This document shows positions 17,935 through 26,051 of a DNA stretch of 64,000 nt, piece after piece; the stretch's first letter is position 1; each line of letters starts with the position of its first letter. The stretch is from the NCBI RefSeq assembly GCF_003590795.1, contig NZ_QYUL01000003.1:689501-753500 (forward strand), read 5' to 3'. The stretch is from Azospirillum cavernae. Its GTDB lineage: Bacteria; Pseudomonadota; Alphaproteobacteria; Azospirillales; Azospirillaceae. The position numbers and the translations under genes are program-made. The notes beneath the pieces are model-generated. The model was not told where the DNA came from. It did not search any database and saw only the letters and a program-made list of their open reading frames with translations.

Positions 17935-18711
17935 TTAGCGTGGCCCTGTTGGGCCGACGCTGTTGTCCAGCCAGCGCACCAGCGCATCCCATTCCAGGAC
18001 ACCGGCGCGCGGATAGGCGTGTTCGTATTGGCGGGCGGTGTGTTCGCACACCTCGGGCGACGGGTAGACCAGCGGGCGGCCGCCCGACAGCGCCATGATC
18101 TGTTGGCGGCAGGCTTGCTCCAGGTAATACATCAGGATCGCCGCTTCCGGCACGTCCTGGCCCACGGTCAGCAGGCCGTGGTTGCGCAGGATCATGCTGT
18201 GATGGCCGCCCAAATCGGCGACCAGCCGTTCACGCTCGGCCAGATCCAGCGCGATGCCCTCGTAATCATGGTAGGCGATGCGGTTGTGCCAGCGCAGCGA
18301 ATGCTGGGTGATCGGCAACAGCCCGTCGGCCTGGGCGCTGACCGCCATTCCGGCGTCGGTGTGCAGATGGATGACCGCGCCGACGTCGGGCCGGGCGTGG
18401 TGCACGGCGCTGTGGATGGTGAAACCGGCGGGGTTGATCCCGTGGTTGCTGTCGGGGTCGATCAGCGTGCCGTCGATGTCCACCTTGACCAGATTGTCCG
18501 GCGTCACCTCGTGGAACATCAGGCCATAGGGGTTGATGAGGAAATGATCGGGGGTGTCGGGAATCCGCGCCGACATGTGGGTGTAAATCAGGTCGGTCAT
18601 GCCCAGCCGGTCGAACAGGCGATAGGCGGCGGCAAGGTCGGTCCGGGCCTTCCATTCCACATCGGAACAGTTGCGGGTGGAGCGCGGGGGATGGGCGGCG
18701 GCAGCGATCAT
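17935..18711 (-). CDS. Class II aldolase/adducin-family protein
   Basis: The 258-residue protein has the class II aldolase fold signature of L-fuculose-phosphate aldolase, L-ribulose-5-phosphate epimerase and relatives. Zinc-ligand histidines are visible in HLHTDAG and in ILRNHGLLTVG, with HSAVHHARPDVGAVIHLH as the family segment. It has no phosphosugar-specific marker that fixes its substrate, and many adducin-like members with this spacing act on 3-hydroxy acids or are decarboxylases. It lies between the M20 deacylase gene and the ABC importer in the same direction, so it probably handles a product of the imported compound. Confidence 0.88.
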   Translation of the reverse strand: MIAAAAHPPRSTRNCSDVEWKARTDLAAAYRLFDRLGMTDLIYTHMSARIPDTPDHFLINPYGLMFHEVTPDNLVKVDIDGTLIDPDSNHGINPAGFTIHSAVHHARPDVGAVIHLHTDAGMAVSAQADGLLPITQHSLRWHNRIAYHDYEGIALDLAERERLVADLGGHHSMILRNHGLLTVGQDVPEAAILMYYLEQACRQQIMALSGGRPLVYPSPEVCEHTARQYEHAYPRAGVLEWDALVRWLDNSVGPTGPR

Positions 18712-18759
18712 GGCGGGGTCGTCTCGTCAGTCACGGAGAGAGAAGGGTGGTCAGACGGG

Positions 18760-20109
18760 TCAAACAGGCTCCAGCCCGCACCAGTGGGCGATGAACAGCG
18801 CCAGCACGCGGGTGACGTCGCGCACGCTGTCCAACGACACCGATTCGTCCAGGCCATGGATGCGCGTCGCCTCGGGGCCGTAGCAGGTCGCCGGGGTGTC
18901 GCCATACAGCGCGAAGAAGCGCGCGTCGGTGGTGCAGGTCAGGGCGACGTGGCGCGGCTCGTCCCCGCGCACCGCGCGGTGGCAATCGGCCAGCGCCGTC
19001 AGCAGCGGGTGGGCCGGGTCGATGGCGCAACCCTCCGCCTGGAAGCCGGTCCAGATCAGTTCGGCGGCGACGCCGGACAGGGCCGGATCGTCGCGCAGGG
19101 CGCGGGTCACGGCGTCGGCCACCTCGTCGCGCACCACGCGCGGATCCTCGCCGGGGAAGAAGCCCAGCCGCAGATCGACCACGCAGCGGGTCGGCACCGA
19201 CGACGCCCATTCGCCGCCCTCGATCCGTCCAAGATTGATGTTGATCGGGTGGGCGTGGTCGCAAAAGGCGTGATGGCGGCGGCCCGGCTCGTTCCAGCGG
19301 ATTTCCAGCGCCTTCAGATGCCCGGCCAGCGCCCAAGCCGCTTCGATGGCGTTGCGCCCGGCGCTGGTGTCCAGCACATGGGCGGGCGTGCCGGTGACGG
19401 CCAGTTGCACCCACATCACCCCGACCTGCGCGATGGACAGGGTGTGGTTGAAGGGTTCGGGGATGACGGCGGCGTCGGCGCGGTAGCCGCGATGCAGGCA
19501 GGCCAGCGCGCCGTTTCCCGTGCATTCCTCTTCAATAACCGACTGGAGATAGACCGGCGCGGCGGGCTGATAACCAAGGCCGCGCAGGGCGGCGAAGGCG
19601 GCGGTGTAGGCGGCGATTCCCGCCTTCATGTCGCCCGCGCCGCGCCCATAGAGCCGCCCATCGGCGACGCGCGGTTCAAAGGGCGGGGTGGTCCACAGGT
19701 CCGCCGGGCCGGTCGGCACCACGTCGATGTGGCCGTTCAAAATCAGCGAACGCCCCGTCGGGTTGCGCGGGCGGTGGACGCCGACGACGTTCTCACGCCC
19801 CGCGTAAGCGCCGGGTTGGACGGGCGGGGAAAAGCCGGGCAACTTGGACAGCGCGGCCTCGTCCACCGTGAAGCGGTCAAGCTCCAGACCCAGCGCGGCG
19901 AAGCGGTCGGCCATCAGGGCTTGCGCCCCGGCCTCCGCCCCCAACAGGGAGGGCTGGCGGACCAGATCGGACAGCAGGGCGACGCAGTCCGGCTGCGCGG
20001 CGTCGGCGGCGTCGAGAATGGCGGCGCGCAGGCCCGCGTCCGGCACGGCAAGATTGCCGATCTGCGGATCTCTCCCGTCTTTGGCGCGGTTGGGCTGGGT
20101 CGTGCTCAT
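18760..20109 (-). CDS. M20-family deacylase (acetylornithine deacetylase/DapE-like)
   Basis: The 449-residue protein is of the ArgE/DapE branch of M20 zinc peptidases, which hydrolyse N-acyl amino acids or dipeptides in the cytosol. Metal motifs include LILNGHIDVVPTGP, the bridging region GRGAGDMKAG and the catalytic VIEEECTGNG. The dimerisation domain sits in the middle (about residues 215-330). AGGAACAGGA precedes ATG 20109. It is the first gene of the minus-strand catabolic block and is divergent from a LysR gene, with a T-N11-A inverted repeat between them. Together with the peptide-type importer this suggests uptake and deacylation of an N-acylated compound. Confidence 0.9.
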   Translation of the reverse strand: MSTTQPNRAKDGRDPQIGNLAVPDAGLRAAILDAADAAQPDCVALLSDLVRQPSLLGAEAGAQALMADRFAALGLELDRFTVDEAALSKLPGFSPPVQPGAYAGRENVVGVHRPRNPTGRSLILNGHIDVVPTGPADLWTTPPFEPRVADGRLYGRGAGDMKAGIAAYTAAFAALRGLGYQPAAPVYLQSVIEEECTGNGALACLHRGYRADAAVIPEPFNHTLSIAQVGVMWVQLAVTGTPAHVLDTSAGRNAIEAAWALAGHLKALEIRWNEPGRRHHAFCDHAHPININLGRIEGGEWASSVPTRCVVDLRLGFFPGEDPRVVRDEVADAVTRALRDDPALSGVAAELIWTGFQAEGCAIDPAHPLLTALADCHRAVRGDEPRHVALTCTTDARFFALYGDTPATCYGPEATRIHGLDESVSLDSVRDVTRVLALFIAHWCGLEPV

Positions 20110-20290
20110 TCCTGTTCCTTTGCGGCGTCAGATGTCCGCCGCTTTTGGATCACGGGGGAAAGATCAGGCTGAATGATCGCGGCCCTGTCTTTTGGGATAG
20201 GACGATCATGCAGGTGAATTTTTGTTGCGCCCTGATTTCGCTTGTTTGACGGGTCGATGAAGCGATTAGGCGCTGGGGAAAGACCATCGC

Positions 20291-20313
20291 GCAAATAAGC
20301 ATTTTTCATTTGC
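20291..20313. promoter_or_regulatory. LysR-type operator candidate GCAAAT-N11-ATTTGC
   Basis: Perfect 6-base arms flank an 11-base spacer, so the inner bases give the classic T-N11-A LysR box. It lies in the 292-base region between the M20 deacylase and lysR genes, about 180 bases upstream of the former and 90 bases upstream of the latter. Confidence 0.55.
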
Positions 20314-20330
20314 CCCATGAATCTGATTTA

Positions 20331-20356
20331 TGCCGCAGTTGCTCAGTGACGCGGCA
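20331..20356. promoter_or_regulatory. Second inverted repeat TGCCGC-N14-GCGGCA
   Basis: Perfect 6-base arms lie 17 bases beyond the T-N11-A site and about 45 bases before the lysR start. It could be an autoregulatory site or part of the lysR promoter. Nothing else is recognisable in this intergenic region. Confidence 0.35.
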
Positions 20357-20401
20357 TGTGCTTAGATTTTCGCCAGCGCGCTGGATGACGCGTTTTCAGG
20401 C

Positions 20402-21370
20402 ATGGATGAGGGAAGCGCCGACGTGACGGAATCCGAGGCGGAGCGCCACGCGCTGGCCCGTTTGGGTCAACAGCTTGATTGGAATTTGCTGCGCACCTTC
20501 ATGGTGATCGTGCAGGAGGGCAGCATCACCAAGGCGGGCGTCCGCCTGTTTTTGACGCAACCCGCCGTCAGTCTGGCCCTGAAACGGCTGGAGGAGCAGT
20601 TGGGCCGCCCGCTGATTGACCGGGGGCCGGGGCGCTTCATCATCACGGCGGCGGGCGAGCAGGTCTATGACGAGGCGGTGGCGATTCACGGCACCGTGTC
20701 GCGTTTGGGCGCGTTGGTGCGCGACGTCAAGGACGAGGTCAGCGGCCATGTTCATCTTCTGATGACCAGCCGCATCCAGACCGACCGCTTGGACCGCTCC
20801 CTGCGCGAGTTTCACCAGCTTTACCCGAAGGTGACGTTCCGCATCGACGTGATGGTGTCCGCCGACGCCCACATCGCCTTGCAACAGCGGGTCGGCGCGA
20901 TGGCGATCTGTCTGCTGCGCGAACCGATTCCCGGCTTGGCCAGCGTGGTGTTTCTGCGCCAGACCTATCGGCTTTATTGCGGGCCGGATTTCCGCCTGTT
21001 CGGGCGGCGCGACATCGACATCGCCGAACTGCGCCACGAGAATTTCGTGTCCTTCACCTCCGACCAGATCGACGGCGCCCTGTCGCCGCTGACCCTGTTC
21101 CGCGCGCGGGAAGGATTCGCCGGGCGCGTCATCGCCTCCTCGGCCAATCTGGAGGAGGTGCGGCGGATGATAAGCTGCGGTCTGGGCATCGGCCCGCTGC
21201 CCGACCACATCGCCGCCCGCGACGTCGCCGACGGGTTGCTGTGGGAGTTGCCGCCCTATGAGGGCATCGCCCCGGTGAACGTCCATTTGATTTGGAACGA
21301 ACAGGGCAAGCTGAACCGGGCCGAACGCGCCTTTCTGGAGTATTTGCAGACCGCCGCCGCGTCGGCCTGA
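20402..21370 (+). CDS. LysR-family transcriptional regulator
   Basis: The 322-residue regulator starts with about 25 acidic residues before the HTH (LLRTFMVIVQEGSITKAGVR, then QPAVSLALKRLEEQLG), followed by an effector-binding domain opening at GHVHLLMTSRI. ATG 20402 is taken as the start; a downstream in-frame GTG at 20423 (VTESEAERH) is possible. It is divergent from the peptide-importer/deacylase block and co-directional with the NitT/TauT-type operon that begins 130 bases downstream, so it could control either or both. Confidence 0.88.
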   Translation: MDEGSADVTESEAERHALARLGQQLDWNLLRTFMVIVQEGSITKAGVRLFLTQPAVSLALKRLEEQLGRPLIDRGPGRFIITAAGEQVYDEAVAIHGTVSRLGALVRDVKDEVSGHVHLLMTSRIQTDRLDRSLREFHQLYPKVTFRIDVMVSADAHIALQQRVGAMAICLLREPIPGLASVVFLRQTYRLYCGPDFRLFGRRDIDIAELRHENFVSFTSDQIDGALSPLTLFRAREGFAGRVIASSANLEEVRRMISCGLGIGPLPDHIAARDVADGLLWELPPYEGIAPVNVHLIWNEQGKLNRAERAFLEYLQTAAASA

Positions 21371-21437
21371 CGGGCGCGCGGCGGTTCCGTTCGGCACATT
21401 TCGCACGCATGCCAAACAATCCCCCTTCCATGCGATG

Positions 21438-21453
21438 CACTAATGCATTAGTG
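21438..21453. promoter_or_regulatory. Perfect 16-base palindrome CACTAATGCATTAGTG
   Basis: It is fully symmetric and lies 50 bases upstream of the binding-protein start codon, in the only AT-rich stretch of this intergenic region. It is a strong operator candidate for the operon, perhaps bound by the GntR/FCD protein encoded as its last gene (26972). Confidence 0.55.
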
Positions 21454-21502
21454 TTTTTCCCAACGGCGAACACGCCGACGGCACATGGGGAGGAACAGAA
21501 AA

Positions 21503-22522
21503 ATGACGGGACGCTTTGCACGGCTGTGCGTGGGGATTGCGGCGTTGACCGGCCTGTTCGGCTTGGCCGGGGCGGCGCAGGCCCAGCAGAAATCCGAAAT
21601 CTCGATCACCCGCCAGCCCGGCATCTTCTACATGCCGACCTACATCATGGAGAAGGACAAGCTGGTGGAGAAGCAGGCCGAAAAGCTCGGCCTGCCCAAT
21701 CTGAAGGTCAATTGGGTGGCCTTTTCCGGCGGCGGGGCGGCCACCGACGCGCTGTTGTCGGGCGGCGTCGACGTGCTGAACACCGGCGTCGGCAATCTGC
21801 TGCTGCTGTGGGACCGCACCAAGGGCGGGGTCAAGGGCATCATCGGCACCTCGGCCCAGCCGGTGACGCTCATCACCCGCGATCCGAAAATCCGCTCGCT
21901 GAAGGATTACGGCCCGACTGACAAGATCGCGGTGCCGACGGTGCGGGTGTCCACCCAGGCCATCCTGTTGCAGATCGCGGCGGCCAAGCTGTTTGGGCCG
22001 GATCAATGGTCGAAGCTGGACGCCAACACGGTGCAGCTTGGCCATTCCGACGCCGCCGCCGCCATGTCCAACCCGTCGCACGAGGTGAGAAGCCACTTCG
22101 CCGCCCCGCCCTTCACCTTTTACGAGATGAAGACGCTGGAAGACCCCTTCGTCGTCGCCGATTCCGCCGACATCATCCCCGGCGGCATCAGCCAGGCGCA
22201 GTTGTTCACCACCACCAAATTCGCCGACGCCAATCCCAAGGCGGTTCTGGCGATCAAGGCGGCGGCGTTGGAGGCCATCGACCTGTTGGTCAACAACACG
22301 GAAAAGGCGGTGACGATGTACCGCGAAGCGTCGGGCGACAAGACGCCGTTGCCCGATCTGCTCGCCATGCTGAAGCAGCCGGGCATGATGAATTTCGATC
22401 CCACCCCGCACGGCACCATGGTCTTCGCCGCCCATCTGCACAAGATCGGCACGATCAAGACGATGCCGACCTCGTGGAAGGATTATTACCTGCCGACCGC
22501 GCATGACCGGGACGGAAGCTGA
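21503..22522 (+). CDS. NitT/TauT-type ABC transporter substrate-binding protein
   Basis: This is a 339-residue periplasmic protein with a signal peptide (MTGRFARLC, hydrophobic stretch, cleavage near GAAQAQQ). The mature part resembles SsuA/TauA/ThiY-like binding proteins: QPGIFYMPTYIMEKDKL, then SGGGAATDALLSGGVDVLN and GVGNLLLLWDR. ATG 21503 follows GGGGAGGAA; a start 18 bases earlier is less well placed. It is the first gene of an operon with an ATPase, a permease, a sugar-acid-type dehydratase and an RraA-like aldolase, so an organic acid is a better guess than a sulfonate. Confidence 0.9.
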   Translation: MTGRFARLCVGIAALTGLFGLAGAAQAQQKSEISITRQPGIFYMPTYIMEKDKLVEKQAEKLGLPNLKVNWVAFSGGGAATDALLSGGVDVLNTGVGNLLLLWDRTKGGVKGIIGTSAQPVTLITRDPKIRSLKDYGPTDKIAVPTVRVSTQAILLQIAAAKLFGPDQWSKLDANTVQLGHSDAAAAMSNPSHEVRSHFAAPPFTFYEMKTLEDPFVVADSADIIPGGISQAQLFTTTKFADANPKAVLAIKAAALEAIDLLVNNTEKAVTMYREASGDKTPLPDLLAMLKQPGMMNFDPTPHGTMVFAAHLHKIGTIKTMPTSWKDYYLPTAHDRDGS

Positions 22523-22582
22523 CGCCGCCGCGCGACGTCGCCGCACCCCGCTCCCCCCGCATTTCTTCCGCAGGCTGAACGC

Positions 22583-23347
22583 ATGTCCACGCTCCTCGAC
22601 GTCAGCGCGGTGACGCTGCGCTACAAGACGCCGTCCTCCCTCGTCACCGCGACCGAGCGGGTGAGTTTCTCGGTCAACAGTTCGGATCGTTTCGTGCTGC
22701 TGGGGCCGTCGGGCTGCGGCAAATCCACCTTGCTGAAGGCGGTGGGCGGTTATCACAAGCCCAGCGAAGGCAGCATCCGCATCAAGGGGCGCGAGGTCAC
22801 GGAACCCGGCGCCGACCGCATGATGGTGTTTCAGGAGTTCGACCAGCTTCTGCCCTGGAAGACGGTGCTGGAAAACGTGATGTTCCCGCTCTGCGTCGCC
22901 CGCAACATGAGCAAGGCGGAGGCGCGCGAGCGGGCGCGGGCCTATCTCGACAAGGTGCGGCTGACCAAATTCATCGACAGCTACACGCACACCTTGTCGG
23001 GCGGCATGAAGCAGCGCGTCGCCATCGCGCGCGGCATGGCGATGGAGCCGGACATCCTGCTGATGGACGAACCCTTCGCCGCGCTGGACGCGCTGACCCG
23101 CCGCCAGATGCAGGACGAGCTTTTGCAATTGTGGGAGGGAACGCGCTTCACCGTGATGTTCGTCACCCATTCGATCGCCGAAGCCATCAAGATCGGCAAC
23201 CGTATCCTGCTGCTGTCGCCCCATCCGGGCCGGGTCAAGGCCGAGGTGAGCGACGTCGATCAGGTGTCGGCGACCGACGGCAGCGCCGCGCAGTTGGAGC
23301 GGCAAATCCACGATCTTCTGTTCGCCGAACCCGGTCACAGGGAATAA
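22583..23347 (+). CDS. NitT/TauT-type ABC transporter ATPase
   Basis: The 254-residue ABC ATPase has Walker A GPSGCGKSTLLKAVGG, Q-loop FQEFDQLLPWKT, signature LSGGMKQRVAIARGMAM, Walker B ILLMDEPFAALD and switch His in VTHSIAEA. The FDQLLPW Q-loop and LDALTRRQMQDELL are typical of the nitrate/sulfonate/taurine class. It sits between the binding-protein and permease genes and energises that importer at the inner membrane. Confidence 0.94.
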   Translation: MSTLLDVSAVTLRYKTPSSLVTATERVSFSVNSSDRFVLLGPSGCGKSTLLKAVGGYHKPSEGSIRIKGREVTEPGADRMMVFQEFDQLLPWKTVLENVMFPLCVARNMSKAEARERARAYLDKVRLTKFIDSYTHTLSGGMKQRVAIARGMAMEPDILLMDEPFAALDALTRRQMQDELLQLWEGTRFTVMFVTHSIAEAIKIGNRILLLSPHPGRVKAEVSDVDQVSATDGSAAQLERQIHDLLFAEPGHRE

Positions 23348-23352
23348 GCACG

Positions 23353-24231
23353 ATGAGCCAAGCGCGCATCCTGATGCACACGGTGGCCGACGCCGCCAGC
23401 CACACCGACAACCACGCCGCCGAAAGCGCGGTGGAACGCCAACTCAGTCTCGCTGAACGGCTGTGGGGCAACGGCGCGGTTCGCAAGACGCTGTTGATTT
23501 TGGTTCTGGCCCTGCTGTGGCAGGTCTACGCGACCATCCTCGACAACGCTCTGCTGTTCCCGACCCTGACCGACACGCTGACCACGATGATGGAGCGGAT
23601 CGAGGACGGCACGCTGCCCGCCCGCGCTTTGACCTCCGTCAAGGTGCTGCTGATGGGCTATGTCGCGGGGATCCTGCTGGCGGCGGCCTTGACCATGGTG
23701 GCGATCAACACGCAGGTCGGCACCGATTTCCTGGAAACCATGACGGCGATGTTCAACCCGCTGCCCGCCATCGCCCTGCTGCCGCTGGCCTTGATCTGGT
23801 TTGGTTTGGGCAATGGCAGTCTGGTGTTCGTGTTGATCCATTCGGTTTTGTGGGCGGTGGCGCTGAACACCCATTCCGGTTTTCTCGGCGTGTCGCGCAC
23901 CTTGCGGATGGTCGGGCGGAATTATGGGCTGAAGGGCTTCCGCTACGTCGCCATGATCCTGATTCCCGCCGCCTTTCCGTCGATCCTGACCGGGTTGAAG
24001 ATCGGCTGGGCCTTCGCATGGCGCACCCTGATCGCGGCGGAGCTGGTGTTCGGCGTGTCGTCGGGGCAGGGCGGGTTGGGCTGGTTCATCTTTGAAAACC
24101 GCAACCTGCTGGACATTCCCGCCGTTTTCGCCGGTCTGCTGACCGTCATCATCATCGGCTTGATCGTCGAAAACCTCGTCTTCCGCACCATCGAGCGGCG
24201 CACGCTTCAACGCTGGGGCGTCCACAACTGA
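23353..24231 (+). CDS. NitT/TauT-type ABC transporter permease
   Basis: The 292-residue inner-membrane permease has a hydrophilic N-terminus of about 45 residues and roughly six helices. The ATPase-contact EAA-like loop is around VSRTLRMVGRNYGLKG, and the C-terminal IFENRNLLDIPAVFAGLLTV is typical of the family. ATG 23353 lies 5 bases after the ATPase stop codon; the longer open frame to 23131 runs inside the ATPase gene and was rejected. It is the third component of the importer. Confidence 0.92.
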   Translation: MSQARILMHTVADAASHTDNHAAESAVERQLSLAERLWGNGAVRKTLLILVLALLWQVYATILDNALLFPTLTDTLTTMMERIEDGTLPARALTSVKVLLMGYVAGILLAAALTMVAINTQVGTDFLETMTAMFNPLPAIALLPLALIWFGLGNGSLVFVLIHSVLWAVALNTHSGFLGVSRTLRMVGRNYGLKGFRYVAMILIPAAFPSILTGLKIGWAFAWRTLIAAELVFGVSSGQGGLGWFIFENRNLLDIPAVFAGLLTVIIIGLIVENLVFRTIERRTLQRWGVHN

Positions 24232-24271
24232 TCCGCCATTCCTTGACCGTCCCATCCTCCGCGAGACGTCC

Positions 24272-26011
24272 ATGACCACGACCAAAAAGACTCCTGAGAC
24301 CCTGCGCAGCGCCCGCTGGTTCGCGCCCGATGATTTGCGCAGCTCCGGCCACCGTTCCCGCGTCATGCAGATGGGCTACGCGCCCGAGGATTGGGTGGGC
24401 AAGCCGGTCATCGCCATCCTCAACACCTGGTCCGACCTCAACGCCTGCCACGCCCATTTCAAGCAGCGGGTGGAGGATGTGAAGCGCGGCGTCTTCCAGG
24501 CGGGCGGCTTCCCGGTCGAACTGCCCGCCTTGTCGCTGAGCGAAAGCGCGGTCAAGCCGACGACCATGCTGTACCGCAATTTGCTGGCGATGGATGTGGA
24601 GGAGTTGATCCGCAGCCACCCCATCGACGGCGTCGTCCTGATGGGCGGTTGCGACAAGACCACGCCCGCCCTGCTGATGGGGGCGACCAGCGCCGGTTTG
24701 CCCTGCCTGTTCGTGCCCGCCGGGCCGATGCTGCGCGGCAATTTCAACGGCAAGATTCTGGGGTCCGGCTCCGACGCCTGGAAATATTGGGACGAGCGGC
24801 GGGCCGGGACCATCACCGATCAGGAATGGTTGGGGGTGGAGCAGGGCATAGCCCGCAGTCACGGCACCTGCATGACCATGGGCACAGCCAGCACGATGAC
24901 GGCGATCGCCGAATCCATCGGCATGACGCTGCCCGGCGCGTCGTCGATCCCCGCCGCCGACGCCAACCACATCCGCATGGCCGCCGCCTCGGGCCGCCGC
25001 GCGGTCGAAATGGTGTGGGAGGATTTGACTCCAGCGAAGATTCAGACGCGCGAGGCGTTTGAAAACGGCATCGCCGTCGCCATGGCGATGGGCTGTTCGA
25101 CCAACGCCATCATCCACGTCATCGCCATGGCGCGCCGCGCCGGGGTGGACATCGGGCTGGATGATTTTGAAAAGGCCAGCCGCAAGGTTCCGGTGATCGC
25201 CAACGTCCGGCCCAGCGGCGAGACCTATCTGATGGAGGATTTCTTCTACGCCGGCGGCCTGCCCGCGCTGATGACCCGGTTGGGCGACCATCTGCATTTG
25301 GATTGTTTGACCGTGTCGGGCCAGACGCTGGGCGCGGACATCGCCGGGGCCAAGGTGCACAACGACGACGTCATCCGCACGCTCGACAACCCGATCTACG
25401 CCGAAGGGGCGCTGGCCGTGCTGACCGGCAACCTCGCCCCCACCGGCTGCGTCATCAAGCCCAGCGCCTGCGAGCCGCGTTTCCTGAAGCATTCCGGCCC
25501 GGCTTTGGTGTTCGATGATTACCCGTCGATGAAGGCGGCGGTCGAGGATGAGAGCCTGGACGTCACCGCCGACCATGTGCTGATCCTGCGCAACGCCGGG
25601 CCGCAGGGCGGGCCGGGGATGCCGGAATGGGGCATGCTGCCGATCCCGAAAAAGCTGGTGAAGCAGGGCGTGCGCGACATGGTCCGCCTGTCCGACGCGC
25701 GGATGAGCGGGACCAGCTATGGCGCCTGCATCCTGCATGTGTCGCCGGAATCCTACATTGGCGGGCCGCTGGCGCTGGTGCGCAACGGCGACCTCATCAG
25801 CTTGGACGTCGCCGCCCGCAGCATCCGGCTGGAGGTGTCGGACGAGGAGATGGCCGCCCGTCGCGCCGCCCTGACGCCGCCGCCGCCGCGTTACGAGCGC
25901 GGCTATGGCTGGATGTTCAACCGCCACGTCACGCAGGCCGACAAGGGTTGCGACTTCGACTATCTGCAAACCGATTTCGGCGCGCCGGTCGGCGAACCGT
26001 CCATCTACTGA
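24272..26011 (+). CDS. IlvD/Edd-family dehydratase, sugar-acid type
   Basis: At 579 residues this iron-sulfur dehydratase is closest in layout to the pentonate/aldonate dehydratases (L-arabinonate, D-xylonate or galactonate type). Cluster-ligand regions are NTWSDLNACHAHFK, GGCDKTTPALLMG and SHGTCMTMGTASTM; the C-terminus has the family SDARMSGTSYGACILHV, containing the catalytic Ser. The N-terminal RSARWFAPDDLRSSGHRSR and the PGYERGYGWMF-like C-terminus (YERGYGWMFNRHV) are typical of sugar-acid members rather than of biosynthetic IlvD or of Edd. It should convert an aldonate to a 2-keto-3-deoxy acid. It is followed by an RraA-like aldolase and a GntR regulator. Confidence 0.9.
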   Translation: MTTTKKTPETLRSARWFAPDDLRSSGHRSRVMQMGYAPEDWVGKPVIAILNTWSDLNACHAHFKQRVEDVKRGVFQAGGFPVELPALSLSESAVKPTTMLYRNLLAMDVEELIRSHPIDGVVLMGGCDKTTPALLMGATSAGLPCLFVPAGPMLRGNFNGKILGSGSDAWKYWDERRAGTITDQEWLGVEQGIARSHGTCMTMGTASTMTAIAESIGMTLPGASSIPAADANHIRMAAASGRRAVEMVWEDLTPAKIQTREAFENGIAVAMAMGCSTNAIIHVIAMARRAGVDIGLDDFEKASRKVPVIANVRPSGETYLMEDFFYAGGLPALMTRLGDHLHLDCLTVSGQTLGADIAGAKVHNDDVIRTLDNPIYAEGALAVLTGNLAPTGCVIKPSACEPRFLKHSGPALVFDDYPSMKAAVEDESLDVTADHVLILRNAGPQGGPGMPEWGMLPIPKKLVKQGVRDMVRLSDARMSGTSYGACILHVSPESYIGGPLALVRNGDLISLDVAARSIRLEVSDEEMAARRAALTPPPPRYERGYGWMFNRHVTQADKGCDFDYLQTDFGAPVGEPSIY

Positions 26012-26051
26012 TCCCACCCGCTGATTCCATATGTTTGGAAAGATCCCGATC

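Noticed and set aside
20106..20318. A 70-codon open frame in the lysR intergenic region
   Set aside because: No ribosome site or family resemblance, and it covers the T-N11-A operator candidate and the promoter of the M20 gene.
24272..26011. edd of the Entner-Doudoroff pathway
   Set aside because: The protein is of the sugar-acid dehydratase type by its N- and C-terminal segments, lies in an operon with an ABC importer and RraA-like aldolase, and is far from zwf-pgl-glk.
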